Assembly (NCBI GenBank): GCA_037045155.1
Contig: JBAOIG010000005.1
Coordinates: forward strand, 1,116,001 to 1,180,000
DNA: 64,000 nt
Direction: 5' to 3'
Origin: Thermomicrobiales bacterium
Lineage (GTDB): Bacteria > Chloroflexota > Chloroflexia > Thermomicrobiales > CFX8
Made by a program: the position numbers and the translations under genes. Position 1 is the stretch's first letter. Each line of letters opens with the position of its first letter. Shown piece by piece: positions 16,748-25,236 of the stretch. Under the pieces are notes generated by a model. The model saw nothing but the letters and a program-made list of their open reading frames with translations. It ran no database searches and was not told the DNA's origin.

Positions 16748-17559
16748 TTCAGCAAACCGCATCGACCGGCACATCCCGCGTCACGGAGGCGTTTGAACGA
16801 GCGAGAGCGCAGGGCAGGGCGGCGATCATCCCGTACGTCACCTGCGGCTGGCCGGAGATCGGCGATACGGTCGGGATCGTCGAGGGACTGGTCGCTGGCG
16901 GGGCGGACATCATCGAGCTGGGCGTGCCGTTCTCCGACCCGATTGCCGACGGCCCGACGATCCAGCGCACCAGCCAGCGCGCGCTCGATAATGGCATGAC
17001 TCCGCAACTGGCACTCGACACCGTCCGTCGGTTGCGCGAGCGCGGTGTTGCGGCGCCATTGCTGTTCATGGGATACTACAACCCTGTATTCGCATATGGT
17101 CTGGATGCGTTTGCCAGAGCATGTGCCGAGGCCGGGGTCGATGGATTGTTGATCCCCGACCTGCCCCCCGAGGAGAGCGATGAGCTGCTCGCTGCGTGTC
17201 TTGATAACGGCATTCACCTCATTTACTTCCTCGCGCCCACAAGCACCGAGGAGCGTGTCGAGGCTGTCCTGCAGCGCGCCAACGGCTTTCTCTACCTCAT
17301 CTCGCGCACCGGCGTCACCGGTGCGCGCGACCAGCTCCCGGCCGGCCTGGACGACTACGTCGTGCGGGTGCGGCGGCACACCCAGCTACCGCTAGCCATC
17401 GGATTTGGCATCTCCAATCGCGACCAGGTGGTCGTGACGGAGAAGCTGGCCGATGGCGTTGTCTGCGGGACCGCGCTCCTCTCCGATCTGGAGCAAGCCC
17501 GCCCGGACGAGCTCGCGCCGCGCGCGACGGCGTTTATCCGCATGTTGCGCGGCGATTGA
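16744..17559 (+). CDS. trpA: Tryptophan synthase alpha chain
   Basis: The alpha subunit cleaves indole-3-glycerol phosphate to indole and glyceraldehyde 3-phosphate. The 271-residue TIM barrel shows IELGVPFSDPIADGPTIQ (catalytic Glu and Asp), FMGYYNPVFAYG, DGLLIPDLPPEE, FLAPTSTEER and YLISRTGVTGAR with IGFGISNRDQV. The start is the GTG overlapping the trpB stop. It ends the trpEGDCFBA series and is followed after 90 nt by aroH and a second DAHP synthase, apparently in the same transcription unit. Confidence 0.96.
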
Positions 17560-17649
17560 CGGAACGGGCAGTGGCGATGTGCGTGGGCGGAGGCGGTCGA
17601 CCTGATCCTGCAACGAGCAAGCGATCTGCCAGTGATTGAAAGGACGCAC

Positions 17650-18027
17650 ATGGCCTGCCGGGCAATTCGCGGCGCAACGACGGTCGAGTCGAATACCGCC
17701 GAAGACATCCTCGAGGCAACCGACGAACTGCTGCGAACGATCGTCGGGCTGAATGAGCTGACATCGGATGACGTCGTCAGCATCATCTTCACGACGACTG
17801 CCGACCTGAATGCCACGTTCCCGGCCGTTGCGGCCCGGGCGATGGGGCTCGACCTCGTGCCGTTGATGTGCTCTCACGAGATGGCTGTGCCGGGCGCGCT
17901 CGACATGGTCGTGCGCGTGATGATGCATATCAACACCGAGAAGCCGGCCGCGCAGATCAACCATGCATATCTGCGTCGGGCTCGAGAGCTGCGTCCCGAA
18001 TGGGGCCGCGAGCCGGTCCACGCCTAG
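17650..18027 (+). CDS. aroH: Chorismate mutase, AroH type
   Basis: The 125-residue trimeric AroH-type mutase converts chorismate to prephenate, the branch toward Phe and Tyr. The start RAIRGATTVE carries the arginine that binds chorismate, and the family signature continues in LVPLMCSHEMAVPGALDMVVR. The ATG at 17650 is preceded by AAAGGA 6 nt away; a TTG six codons upstream would place the ribosome-binding site inside the frame. It sits between trpA and a DAHP synthase, so the operon controlled by the Trp T-box also supplies enzymes of the common and Phe/Tyr branches. Confidence 0.94.
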   Translation: MACRAIRGATTVESNTAEDILEATDELLRTIVGLNELTSDDVVSIIFTTTADLNATFPAVAARAMGLDLVPLMCSHEMAVPGALDMVVRVMMHINTEKPAAQINHAYLRRARELRPEWGREPVHA

Positions 18028-18084
18028 AACGATCGAAACGCCGGCCGCGATGCGCGAGACCGGGAGTGAACAAAGGATAGACCA

Positions 18085-19137
18085 GTGATCATCATCATGA
18101 AAAAGGGCTACGAGGAGCAGGAGCTGGATCGCGTCATCAGGCGCGTCGAGGAGGTCGGCCTTCGCACCCATCTTTCCATCGGCGATAACACCGCGATCGT
18201 TGGCGTCGTTGGTGTGCCGATTCCACCTGAGCTGCAGTCCGATCTGGAAGTCGTCGGCGGGGTTGAGGAGGTCTTGCGGGTCACCAAGCGCTACAAGCTG
18301 CCGAGCCGCGAGTTCCACCCGGACGATACCCGTTTCACCGTCCGCGGCGTCGAGATCGGCGGCGACGAGATTGTCGTCATTGCCGGCCCCTGCTCGATCG
18401 AGACGGAGGAGCAGACGCTCACGACGGCCCGAGCGATCAAGGCGGCTGGCGCGAAGATCCTGCGCGGCGGCGCGTTCAAGCCGCGCACCTCGCCCTACGA
18501 GTTCCGTGGGCTCGGCGAGGAGGGCCTCAAGATCATGGCCGAGGCCCGCGATGAAACCGGCATGCCGATCATCACCGAGGTGCTCGCCCCTGGCGACGTG
18601 GACCTCGTCGCCCAGTACACCGATATCTTCCAGATCGGCGCTCGCAACTGCCAGAACTACCTGCTGCTCGAGGAAGTTGGCAAGACCGGCATCCCAGTGA
18701 TGCTCAAGCGCGGGATGAGCGTATCGGTCGAAGAATGGCTGATGGCGGCCGAATACATCATGGCCCAGGGCAATCCGAACGTGATCCTCTGTGAGCGCGG
18801 CATCCGGACGTTCGAGACGATCACTCGGAACACGTTCGATCTGAACGCCGTCCCGGCGGTCAAGCGCCTGTCGCACCTGCCGGTCTTCGCCGATCCGAGC
18901 CATGCAACGGGCAAGTGGTATCTCGTGCCCGCGATGACGCTGGCCTCGATCGCGGCCGGCGCTGATGGGCTCATGATCGAGGTGCACCCGAACCCCGATC
19001 ACGCCCGCTCGGACGGCGCGCAGTCGCTGACGTTCGAGAATTTCGCCAAGCTGATGCCGCAGGCGGACGCGGTTGCCCGCGCCGTTGGCCGCCACGTCGC
19101 GACGACGGCTGATGAGCCGTTGACCGTTGCAGGCTGA
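18085..19137 (+). CDS. aroF: DAHP synthase 2 (type I beta with N-terminal ACT-like domain)
   Basis: A second 350-residue 3-deoxy-7-phosphoheptulonate synthase with the same architecture as the one at 7602: N-terminal ferredoxin/ACT-like module (IIIMKKGYEEQELDR), then AGPCSIETEEQ, LRGGAFKPRTSPYEFRG, LKRGMSVSVEEW and DPSHATGKW. The GTG at 18085 has AAAGGA about 7 nt upstream. Being last in the trp operon it should be co-induced by uncharged tRNA-Trp through the T-box, whereas its paralogue is under the multi-aromatic leader peptide. Which feedback inhibitors act on each is not predictable from sequence. Confidence 0.95.
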   Translation: MIIIMKKGYEEQELDRVIRRVEEVGLRTHLSIGDNTAIVGVVGVPIPPELQSDLEVVGGVEEVLRVTKRYKLPSREFHPDDTRFTVRGVEIGGDEIVVIAGPCSIETEEQTLTTARAIKAAGAKILRGGAFKPRTSPYEFRGLGEEGLKIMAEARDETGMPIITEVLAPGDVDLVAQYTDIFQIGARNCQNYLLLEEVGKTGIPVMLKRGMSVSVEEWLMAAEYIMAQGNPNVILCERGIRTFETITRNTFDLNAVPAVKRLSHLPVFADPSHATGKWYLVPAMTLASIAAGADGLMIEVHPNPDHARSDGAQSLTFENFAKLMPQADAVARAVGRHVATTADEPLTVAG

Positions 19138-19161
19138 ACCTCAATAGTCCTGTGAATCAGG

Positions 19162-19189
19162 GGGGCCGCGCCGGACAGGGCGCGGCCCC
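19162..19189 (+). terminator. Terminator hairpin after the trp operon
   Basis: GGGGCCGCGCC-GGACAG-GGCGCGGCCCC is a perfect 11-bp stem 24 nt after the aroF stop. The tail (TCGCGTTT) is only weakly T-rich, so it may be an inefficient or factor-assisted terminator. It marks the end of the trp-aroH-aroF unit. Confidence 0.65.
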
Positions 19190-19284
19190 TCGCGTTTCCA
19201 CCTCGCAACACCTCGTACAATTGGCGATTCGGACGGCAACCTGGCCGGCCCCTTTCCAATCGGCGTATCCGGTAGCGAGGTTTC

Positions 19285-20502
19285 ATGGCTGACGCACACG
19301 AGATAGAGCAGCAGGAGCGGGTTCGCCAGGGCGACGTTCTGACGGTGGAGTTGACCGACATCGCATTCCATGGCGCGTCGATCGGTCGGCACGACGGGCA
19401 GGTCGTCTTCGCTGACTATGGCATCCCCGGCGAGACGGCCGAGATATTGATCGAAAAGGTCAAGCGCTCGATGCTGCTGGCGCGGGTCGCCGAGCCGGTC
19501 GAGCCGTCGGCCGACCGCGTCGATCCGCCTTGCCCATACTTCGGGATCTGCGGCGGCTGTCAGTGGCAGCATATCTCCTACCCGCGTCAACTTGAGCTGA
19601 AGGCCCATGTCGTCGCCGAGCAGCTCCGGCGGATTGGCAACTTCGACGACGCGCCGGTGTCACCGATGATCGGCTGTGACCGGCCGTACGGCTATCGCAA
19701 CAACGCCCGCTTCACGACGAGCCCGGATGGTGAGCTGGGATATATATCGCGACCTGGCAGCGGCCGGCAGTTCATGCGGATCGATCGCTGCCTGATCATG
19801 GATGACACGATCAATGCGGCGCTGGCTGAGATGCAGGGCAGGGCACGCGTGAAGCACCAGGTCGTCGTCCGTCACGGCGAGCATACCGGCGACCTGTTGA
19901 TTCAGCAGGATCTCTCCGAGCTGGTTCCATCACTCCCCTCCGGCCGCGAGCACTACGAGGAGGAACTCCTCGGGACGCGCTTCCGTGTCTCAGCGTCGTC
20001 GTTCTTCCAGACCAACACGATCCAGGCCGAGGCGCTGGCCAGACTGGCGATCGAGCGCATGGCGCTTACCGGCAACGAGGTTGTCGTTGACGCGTATGCC
20101 GGCGTCGGGACATTTGCCGCGCTCGTCGCGCCGCATTGCCGGCAGGTCATCGCGATCGAAGAATCGCGTTCGGCGCTTGATGATGCCCGAATCAACCTCG
20201 CTCCGTTCGGAAATGTCGAATACCATCCGGGCAAGGTCGAGAAGATCCTGCCGGATCTGGAGATTGAGCCGGATGTCATCCTGCTTGACCCCTCGCGAAC
20301 TGGAATGGCGAAGCGAGCAATCGACGGAGTGCTGAAGCATCGCTCCCGACGGGTCGTCTACGTCTCTTGCGATCCGGCTACGCTGGCCCGTGACCTCCGG
20401 ATCCTGGTCGATGGCGGCTACAGGCTGCTGGATGTGACGCCGGTCGACATGTTCCCGCAGACCTACCATATAGAGTGTGTTGCGACGCTGGAGTTGGTGT
20501 GA
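19285..20502 (+). CDS. rlmD: 23S rRNA/tRNA (uracil-5-)-methyltransferase, RlmD/TrmA family with TRAM domain
   Basis: A 405-residue class I SAM-dependent methyltransferase that makes m5U in RNA. An N-terminal TRAM domain (residues about 13-70) precedes four cysteines typical of the RlmD-type iron-sulfur cluster (Cys83, Cys89, Cys92 in PPCPYFGICGGCQ and a later Cys in DRCLI). The SAM-binding strand is VVDAYAGVGTFAALVA, and the catalytic cysteine is in VVYVSCDPATLARD. The symbol is family-level; some members methylate tRNA U54 or other 23S positions. The GTGA junction with Maf suggests coupled translation. Confidence 0.87.
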   Translation: MADAHEIEQQERVRQGDVLTVELTDIAFHGASIGRHDGQVVFADYGIPGETAEILIEKVKRSMLLARVAEPVEPSADRVDPPCPYFGICGGCQWQHISYPRQLELKAHVVAEQLRRIGNFDDAPVSPMIGCDRPYGYRNNARFTTSPDGELGYISRPGSGRQFMRIDRCLIMDDTINAALAEMQGRARVKHQVVVRHGEHTGDLLIQQDLSELVPSLPSGREHYEEELLGTRFRVSASSFFQTNTIQAEALARLAIERMALTGNEVVVDAYAGVGTFAALVAPHCRQVIAIEESRSALDDARINLAPFGNVEYHPGKVEKILPDLEIEPDVILLDPSRTGMAKRAIDGVLKHRSRRVVYVSCDPATLARDLRILVDGGYRLLDVTPVDMFPQTYHIECVATLELV

Positions 20503-21155
20503 GGCGAGCAGAGGCCGCCCCGACCCTGATCCTCGCATCGGGATCACCGCGCCGCCGCGAGCTGCTCGGGCGTCTTGGCGTCAGGTTCGAGGTCGTAGCG
20601 CCCAATCTTGACGAGTGGGCGCCCGCGCGACATCCGCGCGCCGAACGACTCGCGCGGCGACTCGCGCGGGAAAAGGCGCTGGCCGTCGCGGCTGTGCATC
20701 CATCATCGGTGGTATTGGCTGCCGACACGATCGTCGTCCAGCAAGGTTCGCTGCTGGCGAAGCCAGTGGATGCCGAAGAGGCTCGCGCGATGCTGGAGCG
20801 GCTTCGTGGGCGCGACCATCGGGTCATCACCGGGGTTGTTGCCGCGCGGGGCAGTCGCGTTCGGGTCGCTCACGCCGTAACGCACGTGCGGATGCGTGAC
20901 TATACGAGCGCCGAGATCGACCGGTACATCGCCCGCGGCGAACCATTCGATAAGGCCGGCGGCTACGCAATTCAGGACGCCGAGTTTTCCCCGGTCGACC
21001 GATTCACTGGCTGCTACTGCAATGTCGTCGGTCTACCGTTGGCGCTGGTCATCCAGCTGCTGGACGCGATCGGGTTCGATGTGCCCGCCACCGCCCCATC
21101 ACAACTGACACCGGAGTGTCCCCTCTGCCCACTGTTCAGACCTCTCACGCCGTGA
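20499..21155 (+). CDS. maf: Maf-family nucleotide pyrophosphatase
   Basis: Maf proteins hydrolyse non-canonical or canonical NTPs (dTTP/UTP or m7GTP) to monophosphates. The 218-residue protein has the hallmark LASGSPRRRELLGRLG at its start, DTIVVQQGSLLAKP, and the late EPFDKAGGYAIQ motif; the DTIV and KAGGY parts are those of the dTTP/UTP-type (YhdE). The GTG at 20499 overlaps the stop of the methyltransferase (GTGA). About 20 residues at the C-terminus (CPLCPLFRP) exceed the usual length and contain a Cys pair. Confidence 0.9.
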   Translation: MRRAEAAPTLILASGSPRRRELLGRLGVRFEVVAPNLDEWAPARHPRAERLARRLAREKALAVAAVHPSSVVLAADTIVVQQGSLLAKPVDAEEARAMLERLRGRDHRVITGVVAARGSRVRVAHAVTHVRMRDYTSAEIDRYIARGEPFDKAGGYAIQDAEFSPVDRFTGCYCNVVGLPLALVIQLLDAIGFDVPATAPSQLTPECPLCPLFRPLTP

Positions 21156-21232
21156 CCACACGATCCGGATAGCCGCCGCGATCCTCCAGATCTACGATCC
21201 GTAAGGGTATTCGGCAGATTTCTGGAGGATGC

Positions 21233-22192
21233 ATGGCTCATCGGTTCCCGTTTCGCTTCGGCGTCATCAACGAACGGCCACTTCCGCGCGACGAGTGGTT
21301 GGCACTTGTCCGTCGTGTCGAGGAGCTTGGCTACGCAACGTTCTTGATCCGTGATCACCTGGCTACGGATTTCTTCGGTCCGCAATACGGACCGATCGCA
21401 GCATTGGCGACGGCAGCTGCGATCACATCGCGGTTACGGGTCGGCACGATGGTGATCGCCAACGATTTTCGGCACCCCGCGATTCTGGCCAAGGAGTTTG
21501 CGACACTGAGTGTACTGTCTGGCGGTCGGGTCGAGCTCGGCATCGGCGCGGGATGGATGCGCGCCGAGTACGACCAGACAGGGATCACATTCGACTCGGC
21601 CGGCCAACGCATTGCGCGGTTGGAGGAGTCGCTCGCCATCATCGACGCCATCTGGCGCGGAGAGCGGCTTTCCTTTGCGGGCGCACACTACCGGATCGAG
21701 GATCTGGCTGGATATCCACTGGTCGGAGCTGGCTGCCGTCCGACGCTGGTGGTCGGCGGCGGCCGGCCGCGCGCGCTGCGGCTCGCCGGACGTGTGGCCG
21801 ATGTGGTTGGCGTCCTGACCTCGGCCTACGGTACCGGCAGGATGATCAGCCCGGTGAGCGAACGAACGCAAGAGACCGTCAAGTTGAAGATCAGCTGGAT
21901 TCAAGAGGGCGCTGGCGATCGGTTCGAGCAGGTCGAGTTGAGCATGATCCCCACGATCGTCGTGACTGACGACCGCGAAGCGGCTGCATCAGCGGCCGTG
22001 TTGCAGTATGGATGGGAGGGGCACGCCGTGGCCGATGTGTTGGAGATGCCCTCGATGCTGCTCGGCACGATCGAGGAGATCATTGATGGGCTTGTGAGGC
22101 GTCGCGAGGAATTCGGCTTCTCGTATATCGTTGTCTCGGACACACAGATGGAGGAGTTCGCGCCGGTCGTCGCCGCTCTGAGGGGCCGCTGA
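21233..22192 (+). CDS. LLM-class F420-dependent oxidoreductase
   Basis: A 319-residue luciferase-like TIM barrel with the features of the F420-dependent group close to TIGR03621: FRFGVINERP at the start, LGIGAGWMRAEYDQTGI, PTLVVGGGRPRALRLAGRVADVVG, and no flavin-monooxygenase partner gene. It probably uses reduced or oxidised cofactor F420 on an unknown small molecule. GGAGG lies 5 nt before the ATG at 21233. It fits with the FbiB-type gene at 46487, which also points to an F420-producing organism. A strong bidirectional terminator follows its stop. Confidence 0.85.
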   Translation: MAHRFPFRFGVINERPLPRDEWLALVRRVEELGYATFLIRDHLATDFFGPQYGPIAALATAAAITSRLRVGTMVIANDFRHPAILAKEFATLSVLSGGRVELGIGAGWMRAEYDQTGITFDSAGQRIARLEESLAIIDAIWRGERLSFAGAHYRIEDLAGYPLVGAGCRPTLVVGGGRPRALRLAGRVADVVGVLTSAYGTGRMISPVSERTQETVKLKISWIQEGAGDRFEQVELSMIPTIVVTDDREAAASAAVLQYGWEGHAVADVLEMPSMLLGTIEEIIDGLVRRREEFGFSYIVVSDTQMEEFAPVVAALRGR

Positions 22193-22213
22193 CGGGCCAG
22201 GACGGGAACAACA

Positions 22214-22239
22214 AGAAGCCGGCCAAGCGGCCGGCTTCT
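22214..22239. terminator. Bidirectional intrinsic terminator
   Basis: AGAAGCCGGCC-AAGC-GGCCGGCTTCT is an 11-bp perfect stem. On the minus strand it is followed by TGTTGTT, on the plus strand by CTGGCTTCT. It serves the F420-dependent oxidoreductase (21233) and the small minus-strand unit. Confidence 0.75.
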
Positions 22240-22274
22240 CTGGCTTCTGGGCGATCACCCCGAAGTACGCCAGT

Positions 22275-22322
22275 CTAGCTGGCAGCCTCCGAGGCGACGC
22301 CCGATGTACCATGACTACTCAT
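22275..22322 (-). CDS. Putative 15-residue small protein
   Basis: ATG at 22322, TAG at 22277-22275, encoding MSSHGTSGVASEAAS. The Shine-Dalgarno is AAGGAGGTGAT (22341-22331), a full complement of the 16S 3' end, 8 nt before the ATG, stronger than that of any annotated gene here. The peptide is hydrophilic (Ser/Ala/Gly) with no membrane segment. I do not know a homologue; the combination of promoter, ribosome-binding site and terminator is the reason for the call, not the peptide sequence. Confidence 0.45.
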   Translation of the reverse strand: MSSHGTSGVASEAAS

Positions 22323-22399
22323 GATTGGGCATCACCTCCTTCGCCCTGTTTGGTCTGTGCTAAGCGAACCCGTGAACAGTTCCACGGGTTAGTGGCGAC

Positions 22400-22428
22400 A
22401 GTGTAGCAGCGCCCCTAATTCCTGTCAA
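22400..22428 (-). promoter_or_regulatory. Near-consensus sigma70 promoter of the small minus-strand unit
   Basis: TTGACA (22428-22423), 17-nt spacer, TACACT (22405-22400). This is the best -35 and spacing combination I found in this region and has no large gene behind it. Confidence 0.7.
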
Positions 22429-22446
22429 CGGCCTACCGTTTGGCCT

Positions 22447-22487
22447 GTCGTGGTCCAGTGAATCTGTCACTCCGAATGGGTCAGTGA
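22447..22487 (+). repeat. IS terminal sequence, left copy (41 bp, perfect inverted match to 34622-34662)
   Basis: The 41 bases starting GTCGTGGTCCAGTGAATCTG are identical to the reverse complement of 34622-34662. The end holds two related units, CAGTGAA-tct-GTCAC and, just past it, CAGTGAA-aat-GTCAC, which look like tandem transposase-binding sites. Confidence 0.85.
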
Positions 22488-22499
22488 AAATGTCACCCC

Positions 22500-22718
22500 A
22501 TGAAGGAGACAGTGACGTTGACCACCCGAGACCAGACCCGACTCCAGATCCTCAACCAGCTGCTCGTCGGGCAGCTCACCGCCGACGCGGCGGCCGAGGT
22601 GCTCGACCTGTCGGTGCGACAGGTTCGACGTTTACTGGCCGCCTACCGTGAGGACGGTGTGGCAGCCCTCGTCCATGGCAATCGTGGGCGCGTGCCAGCT
22701 ACGCTCGCTCCCGGATGA
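22500..22718 (+). pseudogene. Transposase N-terminal HTH fragment
   Basis: The 72-codon frame starts 12 nt after the tandem end repeats and encodes a helix-turn-helix of the homeodomain/HTH_29 type (LNQLLVGQLTADAAAEVLDL, SVRQVRRLLAAYREDG, GNRGRVPA), as found at the N-terminus of ISNCY- and IS481-like transposases. It stops at 22718 with no DDE core in frame. The next frame (from 22715) resumes with LHEHLDGRLSVTYQGREL, typical of the C-terminal end of the same proteins, so the catalytic middle of about 300 residues is missing. It is a non-functional remnant, though the HTH could still bind IS ends. Confidence 0.7.
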
Positions 22719-23115
22719 CGCTGCACGAACATCTGGATGGCCGCCTCAGCGTCACCTATCAGGGCCGCGAGCTCGCGCATCGCCCAGCGCCGGTCGATGC
22801 CCACTACCAGCGAGCGTCTCCCAATGACCGGCCCGCCAGTGCGGCAGCCGTGCCCGAGCGCCTGAGGCCCGGACGCCGTCGACCGGCTGCAGACCATCCC
22901 TGGCGCTCACCGCGGCCCGCATCATCCCCATCGACGACCCGCCCAGTGGCATAGTCATTGACCCAAAACAGACAGCGATCCAGATCTGCTGGTCGCACAG
23001 AATTTGGGCAATGATTGTGGCCGTCTTCCTCGATCCGCAGCACAATCATCCGTGGCGTCATCAGTTGCGAGAATCAGCATCGCCACGGAGGATCAAATGC
23101 GGGCGAGGCATGTTG

Positions 23116-23144
23116 TTGACGACGGCGAGGGTGACTGCTAGCAT
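23116..23144 (+). promoter_or_regulatory. Promoter of the peptide transporter operon
   Basis: TTGACG (23116-23121), 17-nt spacer, TAGCAT (23139-23144). The start is expected near 23151, about 105 nt before the first permease. It lies right at the edge of the IS debris. Confidence 0.55.
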
Positions 23145-23257
23145 CACGCGCAATTCGCGATACCGATTTCGTTCGCTATGGCTCACTCCCGACGGCTGGG
23201 GGATCTCTACCCAGTTCGCGCCGATCGGCGGTTGCGCGTCACGATAAGGTGGTGCTG

Positions 23258-24181
23258 GTGGGACAATACGCGATTCGCCGAGTCCTCTTGCTCGTTCCAA
23301 CGTTGCTGACCGTCTACACGATCACATTTCTACTGATTCACGCGACACCCGGCGGGCCGTGGGACACCGGCGACAAGCCGATTTCGCAAGAAGCGATCGC
23401 GTCGCTGAATAAGGCATACGGCCTGGACAAGCCCATGTGGCGACAGTACGTCGACTATCTGGGCAAGGCATCGAAGCTCGACTTCGGGCCATCCTACGCG
23501 CAGCGCAACCGCGATGTCGTCGACATCCTGCGTGACTTTGTTCCCGTGTCGCTCAAGCTGGGGGTAGCGGCGATGATCGTCGCGGCGGTGATCGGCATTA
23601 CCGCCGGCACTATCGGCGCGGTTCGCCGCAACACGGCGGTCGACTATCTCGCGACGTTTGGCGCGATCGTCGGAGTATCGGCGCCATCCTACGTTGTCGC
23701 GTCACTCCTGATCCTGCTCTTCGCGTCGAAGCTGCACTGGTTGCCAACTGGTGGCTGGGACGGCATCTTCAGCAAACAGGCGATCATTCCAACCCTGGCA
23801 CTCTCATTCGCGCCGGCCGCCGCGCTGGCGCGCTATACACGCTCCTCGTTAATCGAGGTGCTGCAGCAGGACTATGTCCGGACCGCGCGCGCGAAAGGGC
23901 TGGCCGAGACGGGTGTCATCGTCCGCCATGGCTTGCGCAACGCGCTGATTCCGGTCGTCACGATTCTCGGTCTGCAATTCGCAGCCGTGGCGACGGGCTC
24001 ATTCTTCGTCGAGACAGTTTGCGGCGTGCCGGGCATTGGCCGCTACTTCGTCCGTAGCATCGCCGTGCGCGACTATCCGGTCATTCTCGCGACGACGCTG
24101 CTATTTGCCGTCGCGGTGAGCGTGATGAACCTGATCGTGGATCTGATGTATGGATTGCTCGATCCACGTATCAGCTATTGA
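23258..24181 (+). CDS. ABC transporter permease, DppB/OppB type
   Basis: A 307-residue inner-membrane permease with six predicted membrane segments. The family EAA loop appears as YTRSSLIEVLQQDYVRTARAKGLAETGVIVRHGLRNALIPVV, here split between the coupling helix and the next segment, and the ending PRISY is typical of peptide permeases. It would import di/oligopeptides (or nickel or sugars in some relatives) with the OppC-type partner. I chose GTG at 23258 because AGGTGG lies 5 nt upstream; a GTG three codons earlier is possible. No ATP-binding subunits follow, so the ATPases must be encoded elsewhere. Confidence 0.9.
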   Translation: MGQYAIRRVLLLVPTLLTVYTITFLLIHATPGGPWDTGDKPISQEAIASLNKAYGLDKPMWRQYVDYLGKASKLDFGPSYAQRNRDVVDILRDFVPVSLKLGVAAMIVAAVIGITAGTIGAVRRNTAVDYLATFGAIVGVSAPSYVVASLLILLFASKLHWLPTGGWDGIFSKQAIIPTLALSFAPAAALARYTRSSLIEVLQQDYVRTARAKGLAETGVIVRHGLRNALIPVVTILGLQFAAVATGSFFVETVCGVPGIGRYFVRSIAVRDYPVILATTLLFAVAVSVMNLIVDLMYGLLDPRISY

Positions 24182-24204
24182 TTGCCGGCATGGAGGCTGA
24201 CGGG

Positions 24205-25179
24205 ATGGTATCGGACGCCGCAACACCACAGGCTGCCGGAGCCGACGAACTGAGCACGGCCGGCCGCCGACAGACACGGACGCTTGCGGGTGACGCATGG
24301 CGAAGCTTCCGCAAGAACAAGGCGGCGCTGATCGGCCTGGTCTTCATTGTCTTCATCGTATTCGTCGCCATCTTCGCGCCGCTTCTGGCGCCAACCGGCT
24401 ATGCCGAGCAGGATCTGCTCGCGGTGACACAAACGCCAAGCCGCGCCCACTGGCTCGGCACAGACCAACTCGGGCGTGACATTCTGAGCCGGTTGATCTA
24501 CGGGTCGCGAGTCTCGCTCCTCGTCGGCGTCGTTGTGCAGATCGTCATTCTCGCGATCGGGGTGCCAGTCGGGCTGGTAGCCGGCTACTTCCCCGGCAAA
24601 GTGGATACCTTCCTCATGCGGGTCGTAGACGTCCTCTACGCCTTCCCGAATCTACTGTTCGTCATCATCATCATGACCTACCTGCGCGCGCAGTTTCAGA
24701 CGGTCGACAGTGGGCCACTACTGCCACTCAAGACATTCGACCGCGCGACAGGCGGGTTGCTCGGGGTATACATCGGGTTGGGTCTCGTGTCGTGGTTGAC
24801 GGTGTCGCGGCTGGTGCGCGGCCAGATCATGTCATTACGCAACAAGGAATTCGTCGAGGCAGCGCGCTGCATCGGCTCGACCAATAGCCGGATCATTTCG
24901 CGCCACCTGCTCCCGAATACATTACCGGTTATCATCGTCGCGACGACGCTGGGGCTTCCCGCCGCGATTCTCGGCGAGGCCGGCATCAGCTTTCTCGGGC
25001 TCGGTGTCACGGTGCCAACGCCATCGTGGGGCTCAATGATCTCCGACGGAGTCGCGCTCCTGCGTTCGTACCCTCATATTCTGTTTTCTCCCGCGGTGGC
25101 GCTGTCGTTGACGGTTCTCTCGTTCAACTTCGTCGGCGACGGCCTGCGCGATGCTCTCGATCCCTGGGTGCAGCGCTGA
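24205..25179 (+). CDS. ABC transporter permease, DppC/OppC type
   Basis: A 324-residue partner permease. It has a cytosolic N-terminal stretch, a first membrane segment (ALIGLVFIVFIVFVAIFAPL), the HWLGTDQLGRDILSRL motif diagnostic of OppC proteins, and a coupling region ending in FVEAARCIGSTNSRIISRHLLPN. A central insertion of about 25 residues (QFQTVDSGPLLPLKTFDRAT) is longer than in E. coli OppC. The ATG at 24205 has GGAGG 8 nt upstream; a TTG at 24178 overlapping the preceding stop is the alternative. It forms the membrane channel with the preceding gene. Confidence 0.9.
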   Translation: MVSDAATPQAAGADELSTAGRRQTRTLAGDAWRSFRKNKAALIGLVFIVFIVFVAIFAPLLAPTGYAEQDLLAVTQTPSRAHWLGTDQLGRDILSRLIYGSRVSLLVGVVVQIVILAIGVPVGLVAGYFPGKVDTFLMRVVDVLYAFPNLLFVIIIMTYLRAQFQTVDSGPLLPLKTFDRATGGLLGVYIGLGLVSWLTVSRLVRGQIMSLRNKEFVEAARCIGSTNSRIISRHLLPNTLPVIIVATTLGLPAAILGEAGISFLGLGVTVPTPSWGSMISDGVALLRSYPHILFSPAVALSLTVLSFNFVGDGLRDALDPWVQR

Positions 25180-25236
25180 TGTGCAGCGCAAGGCGCCACG
25201 GAGATAGACGGTCGAAGTGACGGAGGAGGAGATATC

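Larger units (their letters stand above)
22208..22393 (-). ncRNA. Orphan ~185-nt transcription unit with a 15-codon ORF
   Basis: On the minus strand a near-consensus promoter (22428-22400) is followed by a predicted start near 22393, a hairpin AACCCGTG/CACGGGTT, a perfect anti-SD complement AAGGAGGTGAT, a 15-codon ORF and a terminator whose stem is 22239-22214. No longer gene follows on this strand. It could be a small-protein mRNA, a leader without a gene or a regulatory RNA. I do not recognise the RNA family. Confidence 0.55.
22447..23061. mobile_element. Degraded insertion sequence with an internally deleted transposase
   Basis: The segment begins with a 41-bp IS end that recurs inverted at 34622. 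It contains an HTH-type transposase N-terminus (22500-22718), then a fragment resembling the C-terminal beta domain of the same transposase type (22719-22954). Minus-strand frames around 22752-23061 hold fragments such as LFWVNDYATGRVVDG and WRAGHWETLAGSGHRP that resemble catalytic-core pieces of DDE transposases. No intact transposase remains. The closest family by feel is ISNCY/IS481-like; I could not confirm it. The right boundary is uncertain. Confidence 0.6.

Noticed and set aside
17392..19095. A 567-codon minus-strand frame opposite aroH and aroF
   Set aside because: Antisense shadow of trpA, aroH and aroF, which have complete family motifs on the plus strand.
22331..22341. ATCACCTCCTT looks like the 3' end of a 16S rRNA gene
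   Set aside because: Only 11 nt match and no rRNA sequence precedes it. On the other strand it is a perfect Shine-Dalgarno before a small ORF.
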